Positions 7,969 to 16,702 of a stretch of DNA of 64,000 bases are shown one piece after another (the first letter of the stretch is position 1; each line of letters opens with the position of its first letter). Source of the stretch: Halorussus salilacus (GTDB taxonomy: Archaea; Halobacteriota; Halobacteria; Halobacteriales; Haladaptataceae); the NCBI RefSeq assembly GCF_024138125.1, contig NZ_CP099993.1:1054001-1118000 (forward strand), in the 5' to 3' direction. The notes below the pieces were generated by a model. The model did not search any database. It had not been told where the DNA came from and worked only from the letters and a program-made list of their open reading frames with translations. The translations under genes and the position numbers were made by a program.

Positions 7969-8871
7969 TCAGAGAAGGCTCCGAGCCATCTCTGCCACCT
8001 GCTCGGCGTCCTCGCCGAGCAGGTAGGTGATGGGCTCGATGCCGTAGCCGCCGGTGTGGTAGAGGACGGCCGCGTCGGGGGTCTCGCGCAGGGCCGCGCC
8101 GACCACCGCGTCGAGGTCGTCGTACTCGGCGTCGAACTCCGCGCTCTCGTGGCCGAGGGCTTCGAGCGCCGCGACGATGTCGGGGTCGTACCGGACGTTC
8201 ATCGCGGCCCGGAGGTCCTCGCGGCCGTTCCGTCTGGCCGCGAGCAACAGCGAGGCGACGTGTTCGCTCACGCCGAACTCGGGGTCGGCGGGGATGGTGG
8301 CCTGTCCCTTCACGTCGAAGATTCGGCCCGGCACGCCCGCCACGTCGTCGATGCCGTCGGCGTCGGGCGTGCACTCACAGAGGTTCGACCCCACCGCGGG
8401 GATGAGCGACGCGAACCCGCTGGCGCTCTCGACGATGGTCAGCCCCCGGCGCAGCGACGACCGGACGCGCTCGGTCACGCGGAGTTGCCCCTCGGGGTCG
8501 TGGACGTTGAAATCCCCGCCGTGGCCCGCGAGTTCGGGGAACGCCGCCTCGTGGAGTTCCGCGACGAGGTCCCGGTCCTCCAGTCGCCGAATCAGGACCT
8601 CGATCTCGACCAGCGCCTCGACCCGACTCGTGGTTCCCTCGGCGAGTCCGGCCCCGACTCGCGAGACGAGTTCCCGGACGCGCTCGTCGCCCAGCACGCG
8701 GTCGTTGCGCTCGACCTCGCCGTTTGCGTACTTCGAGACCGCGCTCTGGCTGATTCCCAGCAGGTCGGCGACCTCGCTCTGGGTCAGGCCGCGCTCGCGG
8801 AGGTCCTCGGCGAGCATCGACCGGACCGTCGGGAGGAACTCCTCGACGACGATCTCCTCGGCGAACTTCAT
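7969..8871 (-). CDS. thiR: ThiR-type thiamine-responsive regulator (HTH + ThiN domain)
   Basis: A 300-residue protein with two parts. Residues about 24-55 form a Cro/XRE-type helix-turn-helix ([20 protein letters not shown]). Residues about 130-298 match the ThiN domain, with [59 protein letters not shown] and a final [16 protein letters not shown]. ThiN is a thiamine-phosphate synthase domain; fused to HTH in archaea it is known as a regulator that senses thiamine phosphates and controls thiamine genes. Its ATG overlaps the dcd stop by 4 bp, so the pair is translationally coupled. thi4 in the same window is an expected target. Confidence 0.82.
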   Translation of the reverse strand: MKFAEEIVVEEFLPTVRSMLAEDLRERGLTQSEVADLLGISQSAVSKYANGEVERNDRVLGDERVRELVSRVGAGLAEGTTSRVEALVEIEVLIRRLEDRDLVAELHEAAFPELAGHGGDFNVHDPEGQLRVTERVRSSLRRGLTIVESASGFASLIPAVGSNLCECTPDADGIDDVAGVPGRIFDVKGQATIPADPEFGVSEHVASLLLAARRNGREDLRAAMNVRYDPDIVAALEALGHESAEFDAEYDDLDAVVGAALRETPDAAVLYHTGGYGIEPITYLLGEDAEQVAEMARSLL

Positions 8872-9506
8872 CTCGGGTCGCCCCCCTCGTTCGATTCGCG
8901 GTCGGCCGCAGCGCCCGACTTCTGGTCGCCGCCGAACTCGTGGTCGCTCTGGATGCGCGAGGCCTGCGGGCCCGACTGGCCCTGGTACTTCGACCCGCGC
9001 TCGGCCCCGTAGGGCCGGTCGGCGGGGCTCTTGAGTTCGGTGAAGGTGAGCTGAGAGACGCGCATCCCGGGTTCGAGCGCGACCGGCGCGGTGCCGAGGT
9101 TCGAGAGTTCGAGGGTTATCTGGCCCCGATACCCGGGGTCACAGAGCCCGGCGGTCGCGTGGACCACGACCGCGAGCCGACCCAGCGACGACCGGCCCTC
9201 GACGTGGGCGATGAGGTCGTCGGGAATCTCGACGCGCTCTTTCGTCGTCCCGAGCACGAAGTCGCCGGGGTGGAGGATGAAGTCGTCGCCGTCCTCGACG
9301 ACGGTCTCGGTGACGTACTCCGAGACCTCCTGCTCGCTCGTGGGGTGGATGCAGGGGATGTTGGTGCGCTGGAATTCGAGGAACTCCCGGCCGAGGCGGA
9401 GGTCGACGCTCGCGGGCTGTATCTGGAGGTCGGGGTCGTCGAGGGGGTCGACCACGAGGTCTCCCTCCGCCATCCGGGCCAGGATGTCGGCGTCCGAGAG
9501 TATCAT
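8868..9506 (-). CDS. dcd: dCTP deaminase
   Basis: A 212-residue trimeric dUTPase-fold enzyme that converts dCTP to dUTP plus ammonia for dTTP synthesis. Visible motifs are MILSDADI at the N-terminus, [27 protein letters not shown] (substrate phosphate and base site), [10 protein letters not shown] carrying the catalytic Glu, and GMRVSQLTF. The acidic C-terminal tail of about 40 residues (from [15 protein letters not shown]) covers the active site in the family. It is upstream of thiR in a two-gene operon, transcribed leftwards. Length and motifs are normal. Confidence 0.93.
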   Translation of the reverse strand: MILSDADILARMAEGDLVVDPLDDPDLQIQPASVDLRLGREFLEFQRTNIPCIHPTSEQEVSEYVTETVVEDGDDFILHPGDFVLGTTKERVEIPDDLIAHVEGRSSLGRLAVVVHATAGLCDPGYRGQITLELSNLGTAPVALEPGMRVSQLTFTELKSPADRPYGAERGSKYQGQSGPQASRIQSDHEFGGDQKSGAAADRESNEGGDPR

Positions 9507-9620
9507 ATGCGGGGCTTGGCGCGGAGGTGCCTAAATGGCCCGGTCTCCCGGGCGAGCGGGCGGGCGGGCCGAGCAATCGCGGGTCGCCCGAGAGGCGACG
9601 GTATCGAGACGGCGGCCGAA

Positions 9621-9652
9621 CTCGCGTGAGGGCCGCGGGGCCCTCACGCGAG
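9621..9652. terminator. 14-bp GC-rich hairpin at the 3' end of the Yip1 gene
   Basis: Perfect 14-bp arms at 9621-9634 and 9639-9652 with a 4-nt loop. It overlaps the last three codons of the leftward Yip1 gene, whose stop is inside the stem. Terminator role inferred from position. Confidence 0.45.
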
Positions 9653-10369
9653 CGCGAACAGGAGGCCGAGGAACGCGACCCCGCCCCCGGCGAACGCGGC
9701 CGCCCCGGTCGGGAGTTTTCGAGCGTGCTTCAGCCCGAACGTCCAGACGTACCCCTGCCAGCACGCGACGGCCAGCGACAGCAGCGCGCTCTCGCCCTGC
9801 GCGCGCCGACTCAGCGACTCGATCCGGGAGGCCAGCAGTTCGGGGTCGCTCGCGGAGAGGTCGATGCCGTTCAGCGAGACCAGCAGGAGCGCGAGGCCCG
9901 CGAGGACCTGGAACGCGGTCGGGAGCATGCCCCACGCCGCGACCGCGAGGGTGTCGGCGAACGACCCCTCGCCGCCGAAGACGGCCGAGGCGACGTGGAG
10001 GCCGACCGCGACCAGCGGCCAGCCGACGAGGACGCCCACGAACACCGTCGGGAGGTGGTCGACGAACGCGTCCCAGAGCAGGTCGCCGACCGCGACGGTA
10101 CGGTGTTCGGGCTGGTCGCAGTCCTCGTGCATCCGCTCTTCGGCCTCGGTCTCGGGTTCGTCGTCGCACACCCAGTCGGGGGGTCGATTCTCGTTCGGGA
10201 CCTCGGTCGTCGCGGTGAGCCGTTCGCTGAGCACCCACCCGAACGCGCCGAGCGCGGCGGTCGTGACAACCGCGACGGCGAGGACGACGAGGGCGGCGCT
10301 GGCGAGGCTCAGCCCCGGCGCGCGCTCGCCGAAGAACTCGTCCGGGCGGAGGAGGGCGTCGAGGACCAT
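9644..10369 (-). CDS. Yip1-family membrane protein
   Basis: A 241-residue integral membrane protein beginning [18 protein letters not shown], the typical start of haloarchaeal YIP1-domain proteins, followed by about five transmembrane helices (roughly 20-45, 105-130, 135-165, 185-210 and 220-240). An acidic/Cys-containing insert lies at about 55-85. The family role in archaea is unknown. A paralog is encoded at 14273-14911. It is monocistronic, oriented leftwards, with a GC hairpin over its stop codon. Confidence 0.82.
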   Translation of the reverse strand: MVLDALLRPDEFFGERAPGLSLASAALVVLAVAVVTTAALGAFGWVLSERLTATTEVPNENRPPDWVCDDEPETEAEERMHEDCDQPEHRTVAVGDLLWDAFVDHLPTVFVGVLVGWPLVAVGLHVASAVFGGEGSFADTLAVAAWGMLPTAFQVLAGLALLLVSLNGIDLSASDPELLASRIESLSRRAQGESALLSLAVACWQGYVWTFGLKHARKLPTGAAAFAGGGVAFLGLLFALA

Positions 10370-10446
10370 ACGGTTATTCGCCCGACAGGTCGGGATAATC
10401 CTGTCGGTTCCGCGCGGAACCGGGCGACGGTATCGAGCGAATCCCC

Positions 10447-10482
10447 CGGCGCGGGGCGACCCCGCGGGGTCGCCCCGCGCCG
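10447..10482. repeat. 36-nt perfect palindrome upstream of pth2
   Basis: A perfect self-complementary sequence of 36 nt with no loop, centred on CCCGCGGG, in the 153-bp gap between the divergent Yip1 and pth2 genes. It ends about 40 bp before the pth2 start. No protein or known RNA is evident. Confidence 0.7.
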
Positions 10483-10522
10483 AGTAGCCACCGATTTAAC
10501 CGCCCGGGACGTTCGCGGGGAC

Positions 10523-10861
10523 ATGAAGCAGGCCATCGTCGCCCGGACCGACATCGGGATGGGCCAGGGAAAGCTGGCGGCGCAGGTCGCCCACGCCTCG
10601 CTGTCGGCCTACGAGGAGACCGGAACCAAGGCGCGAAAGAAGTGGAAGGGAGGGGGACAGAAGAAGGTCGTCCTGAAGGGCGACGGCGAGAGCCAGCTGT
10701 TCGAGCTCGCCGAGAAGGCCCGCGCGGAGGGGCTTCCCCACGCCATCGTCCGCGACGCGGGCCACACCCAGTTGGAACCGGGAACCGTGACCGCGCTGGC
10801 GGTCGGCCCGGCCGACGACGACCTCGTGGACAGGGTGACCGGCGACCTCTCGCTGTACTGA
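10523..10861 (+). CDS. pth2: archaeal/eukaryotic-type peptidyl-tRNA hydrolase Pth2
   Basis: A 112-residue Pth2 enzyme, which frees peptides from stalled peptidyl-tRNA. The family core is clear: [26 protein letters not shown] at the start (conserved GKxAAQxxHA), [19 protein letters not shown] in the middle, then [19 protein letters not shown] with the conserved DAGxTxxxPGT and a final [10 protein letters not shown] segment. ATG at 10523 is the only start that fits the family N-terminus. Monocistronic, followed by a structured repeat before truD. Confidence 0.95.
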   Translation: MKQAIVARTDIGMGQGKLAAQVAHASLSAYEETGTKARKKWKGGGQKKVVLKGDGESQLFELAEKARAEGLPHAIVRDAGHTQLEPGTVTALAVGPADDDLVDRVTGDLSLY

Positions 10862-10934
10862 CCGTCCCTCGGAGAGCGCGAGCTGTGTCCCAGCCGCCGG
10901 TAGCGCGCGGGTGAATCGACCCACGGTCCGGGTG

Positions 10935-11062
10935 GACTGAAAGGGGCCGCCCGCTCGCGTTCAGCTTGCTCGTCTCGGCGTGGCCACTATTTCGCGCCCG
11001 CAGAACTGCGGGCGCGAAATATCCCGCCGAGCGAGCGCGAGCGGGCGGGGGCTTTCTACGCG
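10935..11062 (+). repeat. structured intergenic repeat family 1, copy A
   Basis: Occupies the 315-bp gap between pth2 and truD. It begins GACTGAAAGGGG. Outer stem arms are 10947-10959 and 11036-11048 (13 bp), a middle stem pairs CTCGGCG with CGCCGAG, and the inner hairpin has 15-bp arms at 10989-11003 and 11006-11020 framed by CCACTAT and ATATCCCG. It ends GGGGGCTTTCT. Other copies are at 18730-18846, 21980-22032, 23440-23585 and 27236-27372. Confidence 0.7.
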
Positions 11063-11176
11063 TTCGTCTCGGTCGTTGTGGCTGTCGCTTCGCCCACTCG
11101 ACGTTCGTGCATGGTTCCGACTCCGACTCGTCGCGGGAAGTCAGATACAAGCCGCCCGACCGCCAAGACCCGACGA

Positions 11177-12529
11177 ATGCGCGAGGCCTATCCAGTCGAG
11201 CGGGCGGTCGGCATCGAACGCTTCGTGACCGACGCCGAGGGAATCGGGGGCCGACTCCGCGCCGAGAACGCCGACTTCCGGGTCCGGGAGGTCGAGCGCT
11301 TCGACGCCGAACCGGCCGACGCCGACCCCGGGGCGTACCCCCACCTCGTGGTCCGGGCCACGCTTCGCGGGTGGGACACCAACGACTTCGCGAGGCGGCT
11401 CTCGGACGCGCTGGGAATCTCCCGCGAGCGCGTCTCGTGGGCCGGAACCAAGGACAAGCACGCGGTGACGACCCAGCTGTTCAGCCTCCGGAAGGTGGAC
11501 CCGGCCGACCTCTCGGACGTGGAAATCCGGGACGCCGACGTCGACATCGTCGGCCGGTCGGGCCGGGGACTGGAGTTCGGCGACCTCGCGGGCAACGCGT
11601 TCGAAATCGCGGTCAGAGACGCAGACCGACCCGAGAACGCCGACGAGATTCGCGAGCAACTGGCCGAGTTCGGCGGCGCGCCCGACGACGAACCGACCGC
11701 GGTCGGCGTCCCCGACTTCTTCGGCCAGCAGCGGTTCGGGAGTCGCAGGCCGGTCACCCACGAGGTCGGCCTCCGGGTCGTCCGCGAGGACTGGGAGGGA
11801 GCGGTCCGGGCCTACGTCGCCGACGCCTACGAGACCGAACCCGAAGGGACCCGCGAGGCGCGCCGGGAGGCCGCCGACGCCTTCGAGCAGCGCGATTGGC
11901 AGGGCGTGCTCGACGCGCTCCCGCGGCGACTCGGCTTCGAGCGCGCGATGGCCAACAGACTGGTCGAGAATGGCGGCGACGGCCCCGAGGACTTCCGCGC
12001 GGCGCTCGAAGCCGTCCCCTCGAACCTCCAGCGCCTGTTCGTCAACGCCGCCCAGTCGTACGCCTTCAACCGCATCCTGAGCGAGCGACTCGCGCGGGGT
12101 CTCCCGTTCGACCGGCCCGTCGAGGGCGACGTGGTCTGTTTCTCCGAGCGGGTCGACGGGCTGACCGTGCCCGACACCGACCGCCTGCAGGAGGTGACCC
12201 AGAATCGGGTCGAGACGGTCGCGCGCCACTGCGAGCGCGGCCGGGCGTTCGTGACCGCGCCGCTGGTGGGCACCGAGACCGAGTTGGGCGACGGCGAACC
12301 GGGCGAAATCGAGCGAGAGGTGCTGGACGAACTGGACCTCGAACCCGCCGACTTCGACCTGCCGGGGGAGTTCGGCTCGACCGGGACCCGGCGGGCGGTG
12401 CTGGTGCGGACCGACCTCGACGTGGCCGTCGAAGACGACGCGGTGACCTTCGCGTTCGCGCTCCCGAAGGGGTCGTACGCGACCGTAGTTCTGCGGGAGT
12501 TCATGAAGACCGACCCGGCAAAGGTGTGA
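11177..12529 (+). CDS. truD: tRNA pseudouridine(13) synthase TruD
   Basis: A 450-residue TruD-family enzyme that isomerises uridine 13 (or archaeal equivalents) in tRNA. The catalytic Asp93 lies in [13 protein letters not shown] (residues 88-100), the hallmark of the family. Other visible blocks are [10 protein letters not shown] near the start, [18 protein letters not shown], the [22 protein letters not shown] block and [19 protein letters not shown] in the TRUD domain, and [14 protein letters not shown] at the C-terminus. ATG 11177 gives the usual start (MREAYPVER); the frame is open upstream but into repeat DNA. Confidence 0.95.
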   Translation: MREAYPVERAVGIERFVTDAEGIGGRLRAENADFRVREVERFDAEPADADPGAYPHLVVRATLRGWDTNDFARRLSDALGISRERVSWAGTKDKHAVTTQLFSLRKVDPADLSDVEIRDADVDIVGRSGRGLEFGDLAGNAFEIAVRDADRPENADEIREQLAEFGGAPDDEPTAVGVPDFFGQQRFGSRRPVTHEVGLRVVREDWEGAVRAYVADAYETEPEGTREARREAADAFEQRDWQGVLDALPRRLGFERAMANRLVENGGDGPEDFRAALEAVPSNLQRLFVNAAQSYAFNRILSERLARGLPFDRPVEGDVVCFSERVDGLTVPDTDRLQEVTQNRVETVARHCERGRAFVTAPLVGTETELGDGEPGEIEREVLDELDLEPADFDLPGEFGSTGTRRAVLVRTDLDVAVEDDAVTFAFALPKGSYATVVLREFMKTDPAKV

Positions 12530-12615
12530 GTCTCGATAGGCGCTGAGACCCATTGATATTCCGAGTGGAAGTGGTACGCGAAAGCCAACGCGAGACTACC
12601 CATCTAGTAGCATAC

Positions 12616-12651
12616 AATTATATTTTTATATAATTCTACGAAAGTTTTATA
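12616..12651 (+). promoter_or_regulatory. AT-rich promoter with inverted repeat and TATA box
   Basis: An 8-bp AT inverted repeat (arms 12616-12623 and 12628-12635) is followed by a TATA-like TTTTATAT at about 12644-12651, placed 18-25 bp before the ATG at 12669. This spacing fits a leaderless haloarchaeal transcript. The inverted repeat could be an operator; that is inference. Confidence 0.55.
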
Positions 12652-12668
12652 TTCCCGTATAGAAGATC

Positions 12669-13001
12669 ATGGATTGGTTGTTACGAATGAAGTGGAGCCA
12701 GTACCTGAGTGCGACCATCGTCGCAACGTTTCTCGTAACTGCACTTGCTGGTAGTTTCGTTGGTGGTGCAGCCGTCTCGCCCGCGTACGACGTTAAGGAT
12801 ACCGATACCGATGCCTCGGTGTCCAGTTCGACCAACGCACATACCGTGGTCGGTGCTGCAATCGGTTACGCCGACACGGGTACTATGAAAGGCGCGGCCA
12901 AGAGTGGACTCATCAGTGCTGCAACTACGGCCCCGGTCTCCGCCGCTGCCTGTGGTGCCGGTCCCGGCGGTTGCACATTCGGTGCAGGCTACCTAGCGTA
13001 G
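12669..13001 (+). CDS. small secreted/membrane Gly-Ala-rich peptide, candidate bacteriocin-like (halocin) precursor
   Basis: A 110-residue protein with one N-terminal hydrophobic segment (about residues 11-38, resembling a signal peptide ending near SFVGGAAV), a polar spacer rich in Asp/Thr/Ser (about 39-57), then a hydrophobic, Gly/Ala/Ser/Thr-rich C-terminal region of about 55 residues with two Cys (AACGAGPGGC). Codon use is lower in GC than the surrounding genes. It is followed 45 bp later by a SpoIIM/DUF95 membrane protein. DUF95 proteins accompany circular bacteriocin precursors in bacteria, so a peptide-toxin precursor is a reasonable guess, not a demonstrated function. I do not recognise the peptide family. 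Confidence 0.6.
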   Translation: MDWLLRMKWSQYLSATIVATFLVTALAGSFVGGAAVSPAYDVKDTDTDASVSSSTNAHTVVGAAIGYADTGTMKGAAKSGLISAATTAPVSAAACGAGPGGCTFGAGYLA

Positions 13002-13046
13002 TCGACTGGTGGGTCGCAACCGAAGCGTCTCCATCCTCGCTATTTT

Positions 13047-13601
13047 ATGAGCAAGCTACCATCCCGAATCGTAGAGGCGATCAGACGCAACCATCTTTTT
13101 ATCCTCGCGTCTTCTGTCGTCTACTTCTCGGGCGTCATCGTCGGGATTCTCGCGGTCTCGACTATCGAACTTGAGAGTGTCCCGACGTTCGTCGAATCGT
13201 ATCGCGTGCGAGTAGACGGAACGATGACCATTTTCGAGACGAACGCTACGGTCCTCACCACGGTTCTGGCTGGCGCGCTGACGTTCTCCGGAACCAGCCT
13301 CGTCGGATTGTTCACGAGCGGGTTCGTACACGCTGCCGTACTCGTCTCGCTTCCCGTTTCCGTCTTCGAATTCGGGAAATTCTTCGTTCCGCACGCGCTC
13401 GTCGAACTGCCTGCGGTCTGGATCGGTGGTTCCGTGGGATTGCGCATCCCCTACGAGCTGGTTCAGTTCTTGCGTGGCGTACGAACCGAATCCGTATCGA
13501 AGCGAGAAGTGATAGATATGTTACTTCTTACGATAGTCGCGTACGTCGGCATCGCATTGGCGGCAGTGATAGAGGGTGCGCTGTTACGCTACGTGACTTG
13601 A
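13047..13601 (+). CDS. SpoIIM / DUF95 family membrane protein
   Basis: A 184-residue integral membrane protein. It has the SpoIIM/DUF95 pattern: an N-terminal transmembrane segment (about 17-40), an extracellular loop with FETNATVLTTVLAG, a following helix pair, and the signature FFVPHALVELPAVWIGGSVGLRI (central PHxxxELPA), then a C-terminal helix (about 155-180). In bacteria the family includes a sporulation engulfment protein and DUF95 partners needed for making or exporting circular bacteriocins. Here it sits directly after a small hydrophobic secreted peptide, which favours a peptide-linked export or immunity role. Moderate GC relative to flanks. Confidence 0.75.
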   Translation: MSKLPSRIVEAIRRNHLFILASSVVYFSGVIVGILAVSTIELESVPTFVESYRVRVDGTMTIFETNATVLTTVLAGALTFSGTSLVGLFTSGFVHAAVLVSLPVSVFEFGKFFVPHALVELPAVWIGGSVGLRIPYELVQFLRGVRTESVSKREVIDMLLLTIVAYVGIALAAVIEGALLRYVT

Positions 13602-13643
13602 GTGCACGACGGGATTCGCTACTCGGGCGAACTCAGGAGTCAC

Positions 13644-13877
13644 TCACGTCGCGTTTCGCTCACGAATCCAGATACCCACGCCGAGGAGCGCGAAGAACGT
13701 GAGAAGGCCCGTGACACCGACCGCGAATCCCAGTAGCTCCGGCGGTCCTTGAAGACCACGGTCGAATACCGGGAGTACACCGAAGAAAATGGTGACTACG
13801 ACCAAGGCCGAGACGAACATCGCGACCATCGATTCTCCCGGATACGTCCGAACTGTCGTATTTATCCTGCTGAACAT
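13644..13877 (-). CDS. small two-helix membrane protein
   Basis: A 77-residue protein with two predicted transmembrane segments (about residues 15-37 and 45-70) and a basic C-terminus (WIRERNAT). I prefer the ATG at 13877; an earlier in-frame ATG at 13955 would add 26 polar residues without family support. It is transcribed leftwards, convergent with the SpoIIM gene (42 bp between stops) and divergent from 14024. Function unknown; in this context it could be an immunity-type protein, which is inference only. Confidence 0.55.
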   Translation of the reverse strand: MFSRINTTVRTYPGESMVAMFVSALVVVTIFFGVLPVFDRGLQGPPELLGFAVGVTGLLTFFALLGVGIWIRERNAT

Positions 13878-14023
13878 CGTCGGGTGACCGGTCCGAAGTT
13901 TGTTCCCGATGAAAATAATCGTTTCTGTGGTCGGAGGGGAGGCGGTCTTCCGCACGCGTTCATACCACTTCTTAAACTGGCCTCAGCGGTAGATATAAAT
14001 CCTATACGCTCGATATTGTACGT

Positions 14024-14257
14024 ATGGCCGACGCACACCCCTCGATATTCGCCACCGACTGGGACGAATGGGAGCATCCAAAGCGGGCGATTGCCGCGAT
14101 TTGGACCTCGGTCGCCGTCGCAATCCTCCTGTTTTTCATCTCGTTACCGACGATATTCGATTCTGGCATTCACCCAGCCATCACCATCGGCATCGCGGTT
14201 ATTCTCATGTTCGCTATTCCAGTCATCACTGTAGCGATCGTAGCTCGATTCGACTAG
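14024..14257 (+). CDS. small two-helix membrane protein
   Basis: A 77-residue protein with an acidic, Trp-containing N-terminus (ATDWDEWEHPK) and two transmembrane helices (about 22-42 and 49-72). A TATA-like ATATAAAT at 13993-14000 lies 24 bp before the ATG, which fits leaderless transcription and supports the gene being real. It ends 15 bp before the convergent Yip1 gene. No family recognised. Confidence 0.6.
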   Translation: MADAHPSIFATDWDEWEHPKRAIAAIWTSVAVAILLFFISLPTIFDSGIHPAITIGIAVILMFAIPVITVAIVARFD

Positions 14258-14272
14258 ATCGGCGGGACGCCC

Positions 14273-14911
14273 TCAGAACCCCCTGAAGACCCAGTAGACG
14301 AATATGGCGAGGGTCGGAATTGTGGCCGCCAGTGTGGATTTTCGGAACGACAGCTCGTGTGCGTTCTTGACCGCAAACGTCCAGATGAACGCCATCCACA
14401 CCAGCCCTATCGTACTGATAATCCGCGTCAGGGTCATCAACGGATGGTTCGCCAGTACGGCGCTCAGATACTGTGGCGTGACCGACTCGGACCCGATGGC
14501 TGCGAGCGCCTCGGTGAGTATGTTGAATACGAAGACGGAGTTGACGACGTTCGCGAATACCATCGGCATAAATCCCCAGCCAGCCAAGAAGATGGTTTCA
14601 CGCAGGGAGCCCTCCCCACCGATGAAAAACGCGACGAAGTGGAGCAGTATCGACGAGACGATCCACATGCCGAAGATGGCTAACATCCCTCCGACCACGC
14701 TCAAACTACCGAAGATAGCCATATACGAGGTCACTTGGTCTGGCAAGGAAGAAGTGAGATAATAGAGAATCAGCATCGGAATAAGTGCAGTCGAGATAGC
14801 CGCGAAGACGACGACGAAAATCGGTTCGAGCGACGACAGCGTTTCCGCCTCACGGCGGAAGAATTCGTCCGGATCCAGAATCAACTTCACACTCATATCT
14901 CGTTCAGACAT
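14273..14911 (-). CDS. Yip1-family membrane protein (second copy)
   Basis: A 212-residue membrane protein starting with LILDPDEFFRREAE, matching the N-terminus of the Yip1 protein at 9644-10369, followed by about five transmembrane segments and the shared FIGGEGSLRETIFLAGWGFMP block and WTFAVKNAHELSF near the C-terminus. Codon use is less GC-rich than the first copy. It is the last member of the small membrane-protein cluster starting at 12669. Function unknown. Confidence 0.8.
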   Translation of the reverse strand: MSERDMSVKLILDPDEFFRREAETLSSLEPIFVVVFAAISTALIPMLILYYLTSSLPDQVTSYMAIFGSLSVVGGMLAIFGMWIVSSILLHFVAFFIGGEGSLRETIFLAGWGFMPMVFANVVNSVFVFNILTEALAAIGSESVTPQYLSAVLANHPLMTLTRIISTIGLVWMAFIWTFAVKNAHELSFRKSTLAATIPTLAIFVYWVFRGF

Positions 14912-15060
14912 ATATTGTTTCCGGTATTTAAACTCGGCGTAAAATCAGGTGGCGAACGAGACGCTCGGACTCGCTCTCACGTCTCTCGCCCGTAGCCTCA
15001 AACGATATACCCGCCGCCGACGTAGACCGTCGCCAGACCGATAGGAAGGGAATCTCAAGA

Positions 15061-15504
15061 ATGAGCTACACCCGCTCCGCCATAACCACCAGAAGCGAGC
15101 GCCTCCAGCGCGAGATCGACGACGCCATCGCCGAGGGGTGGAAGATAGAGACCGAGACGCCCGAGCGGGTCGTCCTAATCAAGCGGACCGTGGGGGACCT
15201 CGGGGTCCACGTCGTTCTCGCGGTCCTGACCGCGTGGTGGTCGTTCGGCCTCGTCAACGTGGTCTACGGCGCGTACAAGTACCTCAACGACTCCCAGCGC
15301 CGGGTCCTTCGAGACGACCGCGCGTGCCCGGAGTGTGGCGCGTCGGTCGCCGCCGACGCCGAGTACTGCTCGAACTGCGGGACCGAGATGCCCTCGCTCT
15401 CTGGCAGGTCCGGTACCTGCCCGGAGTGTGGAAGTCCGGTCCCCGCGGGCGCGAACTACTGCGGGACGTGCGGGGCCGACCTCGCGGGGACGACGAGCGC
15501 GTGA
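15061..15504 (+). CDS. membrane-anchored double zinc-ribbon protein
   Basis: A 147-residue protein with an N-terminal helical region (residues 1-35), a hydrophobic segment with VVLAVLTAWWSFGLVNVVYG (about 50-72) and two zinc ribbons at the C-terminus: CPECGASVAADAEYCSNCG (about 95-113) and CPECGSPVPAGANYCGTCG (about 120-138). Each gives a CxxC-x11-CxxC site. Such proteins are common in haloarchaea and have no assigned substrate. A terminator-like hairpin follows 6 bp after the stop. Confidence 0.82.
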   Translation: MSYTRSAITTRSERLQREIDDAIAEGWKIETETPERVVLIKRTVGDLGVHVVLAVLTAWWSFGLVNVVYGAYKYLNDSQRRVLRDDRACPECGASVAADAEYCSNCGTEMPSLSGRSGTCPECGSPVPAGANYCGTCGADLAGTTSA

Positions 15505-15510
15505 GTCGGC

Positions 15511-15539
15511 CGCGTCCTCGCCCGACGGGCGAGGACGCG
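15511..15539. terminator. 13-bp hairpin after the zinc-ribbon gene
   Basis: Perfect 13-bp arms at 15511-15523 and 15527-15539 with a 3-nt loop, 6 bp after the stop codon. No T-run; termination is inferred. Confidence 0.5.
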
Positions 15540-15600
15540 TCGACCCCGGACCCCGGCCGAAAGCACCGGGGTTAAGCCGTCGCCTCGGCTAGACCGGACC

Positions 15601-16320
15601 ATGGAGTGTCGGCAGTGTGCGTCCCCGCTGGAGCGACCGGGCGACTACTGTCTGGTCTGTCGGACGCCCAACGCCGACGCGGTGGTGCTCGACCTCGAAC
15701 GCGACCGCGCGACGCTGACGATGCTCGACGACGAAACGGTCGTCGGTGAGACCGTGGTGACGACCACGCCCGAGGACGGCGACGAGTCGGGCGTGGTCGA
15801 ACTCCGGAACTTCGCGGGCCGAATCGCAGACGAGGTCCGGCGCAAGCGCCCCGAGGAGGTGTACGCCGGGGGCGACCGGGAGGTGCTCCGGGCGACGCGG
15901 GGCCAGCTCCGGTACTCGTTCTACCGGGTCACCGACGACGACCCGGTCGCGGCCGTCCAGTCCCGGCGGGGCGACCGCGCGCTGGAGGTCGTCGACGCCC
16001 CGGTCGCCGAGAAGCTCGGCGGGAGCCACTCGACGCTCATCGGCGGACGGTCGGGCCGGAACGTGATCCAGACGGTCGCGGGCCACCCCCACGTCAAGAA
16101 GATCATCCCCGGCCCCATCGACGCGGGCGGGTCCGGGAGCCGGACCGGGGTGCGCGCGAAGGCCACCCGGGCCGACGAGAACGGCAACGTCCGGCTGCTC
16201 CTGCGGGACGGCTCCAGCGTGCAGGAGAACCGGGTGGTCACGACCGCGATGGACCGTGAGATGGGCGAGCGCGTCCGGTCGGACCTCAACGAGGTGCTGG
16301 CCGAGGCGGAGTTGCAGTGA
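15601..16320 (+). CDS. DUF2103 family metal-binding protein
   Basis: A 239-residue protein whose first 25 residues hold a zinc-knuckle (CRQCASPLERPGDYCLVC). The rest matches DUF2103: KLGGSHSTLIGGRSGRNVIQTVAGHPHVKKIIPGPI in the middle (residues about 140-176) and VRLLLRDGSSVQENRVVTTA near the end. The family is archaeal, predicted RNA- or metal-binding, without known function. Its last bases overlap a downstream open frame, but the next credible gene starts at 16464. Confidence 0.85.
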   Translation: MECRQCASPLERPGDYCLVCRTPNADAVVLDLERDRATLTMLDDETVVGETVVTTTPEDGDESGVVELRNFAGRIADEVRRKRPEEVYAGGDREVLRATRGQLRYSFYRVTDDDPVAAVQSRRGDRALEVVDAPVAEKLGGSHSTLIGGRSGRNVIQTVAGHPHVKKIIPGPIDAGGSGSRTGVRAKATRADENGNVRLLLRDGSSVQENRVVTTAMDREMGERVRSDLNEVLAEAELQ

Positions 16321-16463
16321 CGGAAGCTCGGACTATCCCGCCGAAGACCACGCGTAACCGCGAGTACGCGCCGCGTAGCTCCGACCGTCGAGCCCCGAGT
16401 CGGAACGCGGTCGGCGTCGCCGCCCCAAGCCTCTTGAACCTGCTAATTATATCTCATTACTCG

Positions 16464-16628
16464 ATGGTGGGGTACTACGACGCGGTCCTCGCGGCGATAC
16501 CGTTGCTCTCGGGGGGCGGGTATCTGGTCGGCCAGCTGACTGGACTGCCGGGCGCGATGGGCGGGCTGGTGGCCTCCTTGCTGGTCATCGGTCACGAGCT
16601 GTTCGACCCGCCGGTCGAGGGCGGGTGA
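16464..16628 (+). CDS. small hydrophobic membrane protein (54 aa)
   Basis: A 54-residue protein starting [20 protein letters not shown] with two short hydrophobic segments (about 5-20 and 30-45) joined by a Gly-rich turn and ending [11 protein letters not shown]. The ATG at 16464 is preferred to an in-frame ATG at 16317 because the upstream 49 residues look like translated intergenic DNA and AT-rich promoter-like sequence (TAATTATAT, about 16444-16452) lies just before it. Small proteins of this kind are widespread in haloarchaea; function unknown. Confidence 0.65.
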   Translation: MVGYYDAVLAAIPLLSGGGYLVGQLTGLPGAMGGLVASLLVIGHELFDPPVEGG

Positions 16629-16702
16629 GCCGTCGCGCGACCACCCGGCGGCCGTCCCGACTCAAAGGCTTTATCAGCGCGCCGGAGTAAATTCGCAGTA
16701 CT

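Noticed and set aside
12530-12668. Small genes in the gap after truD
   Set aside because: AT-rich promoter region only; the 62-residue minus frame at 12647-12835 is antisense to the small secreted peptide.
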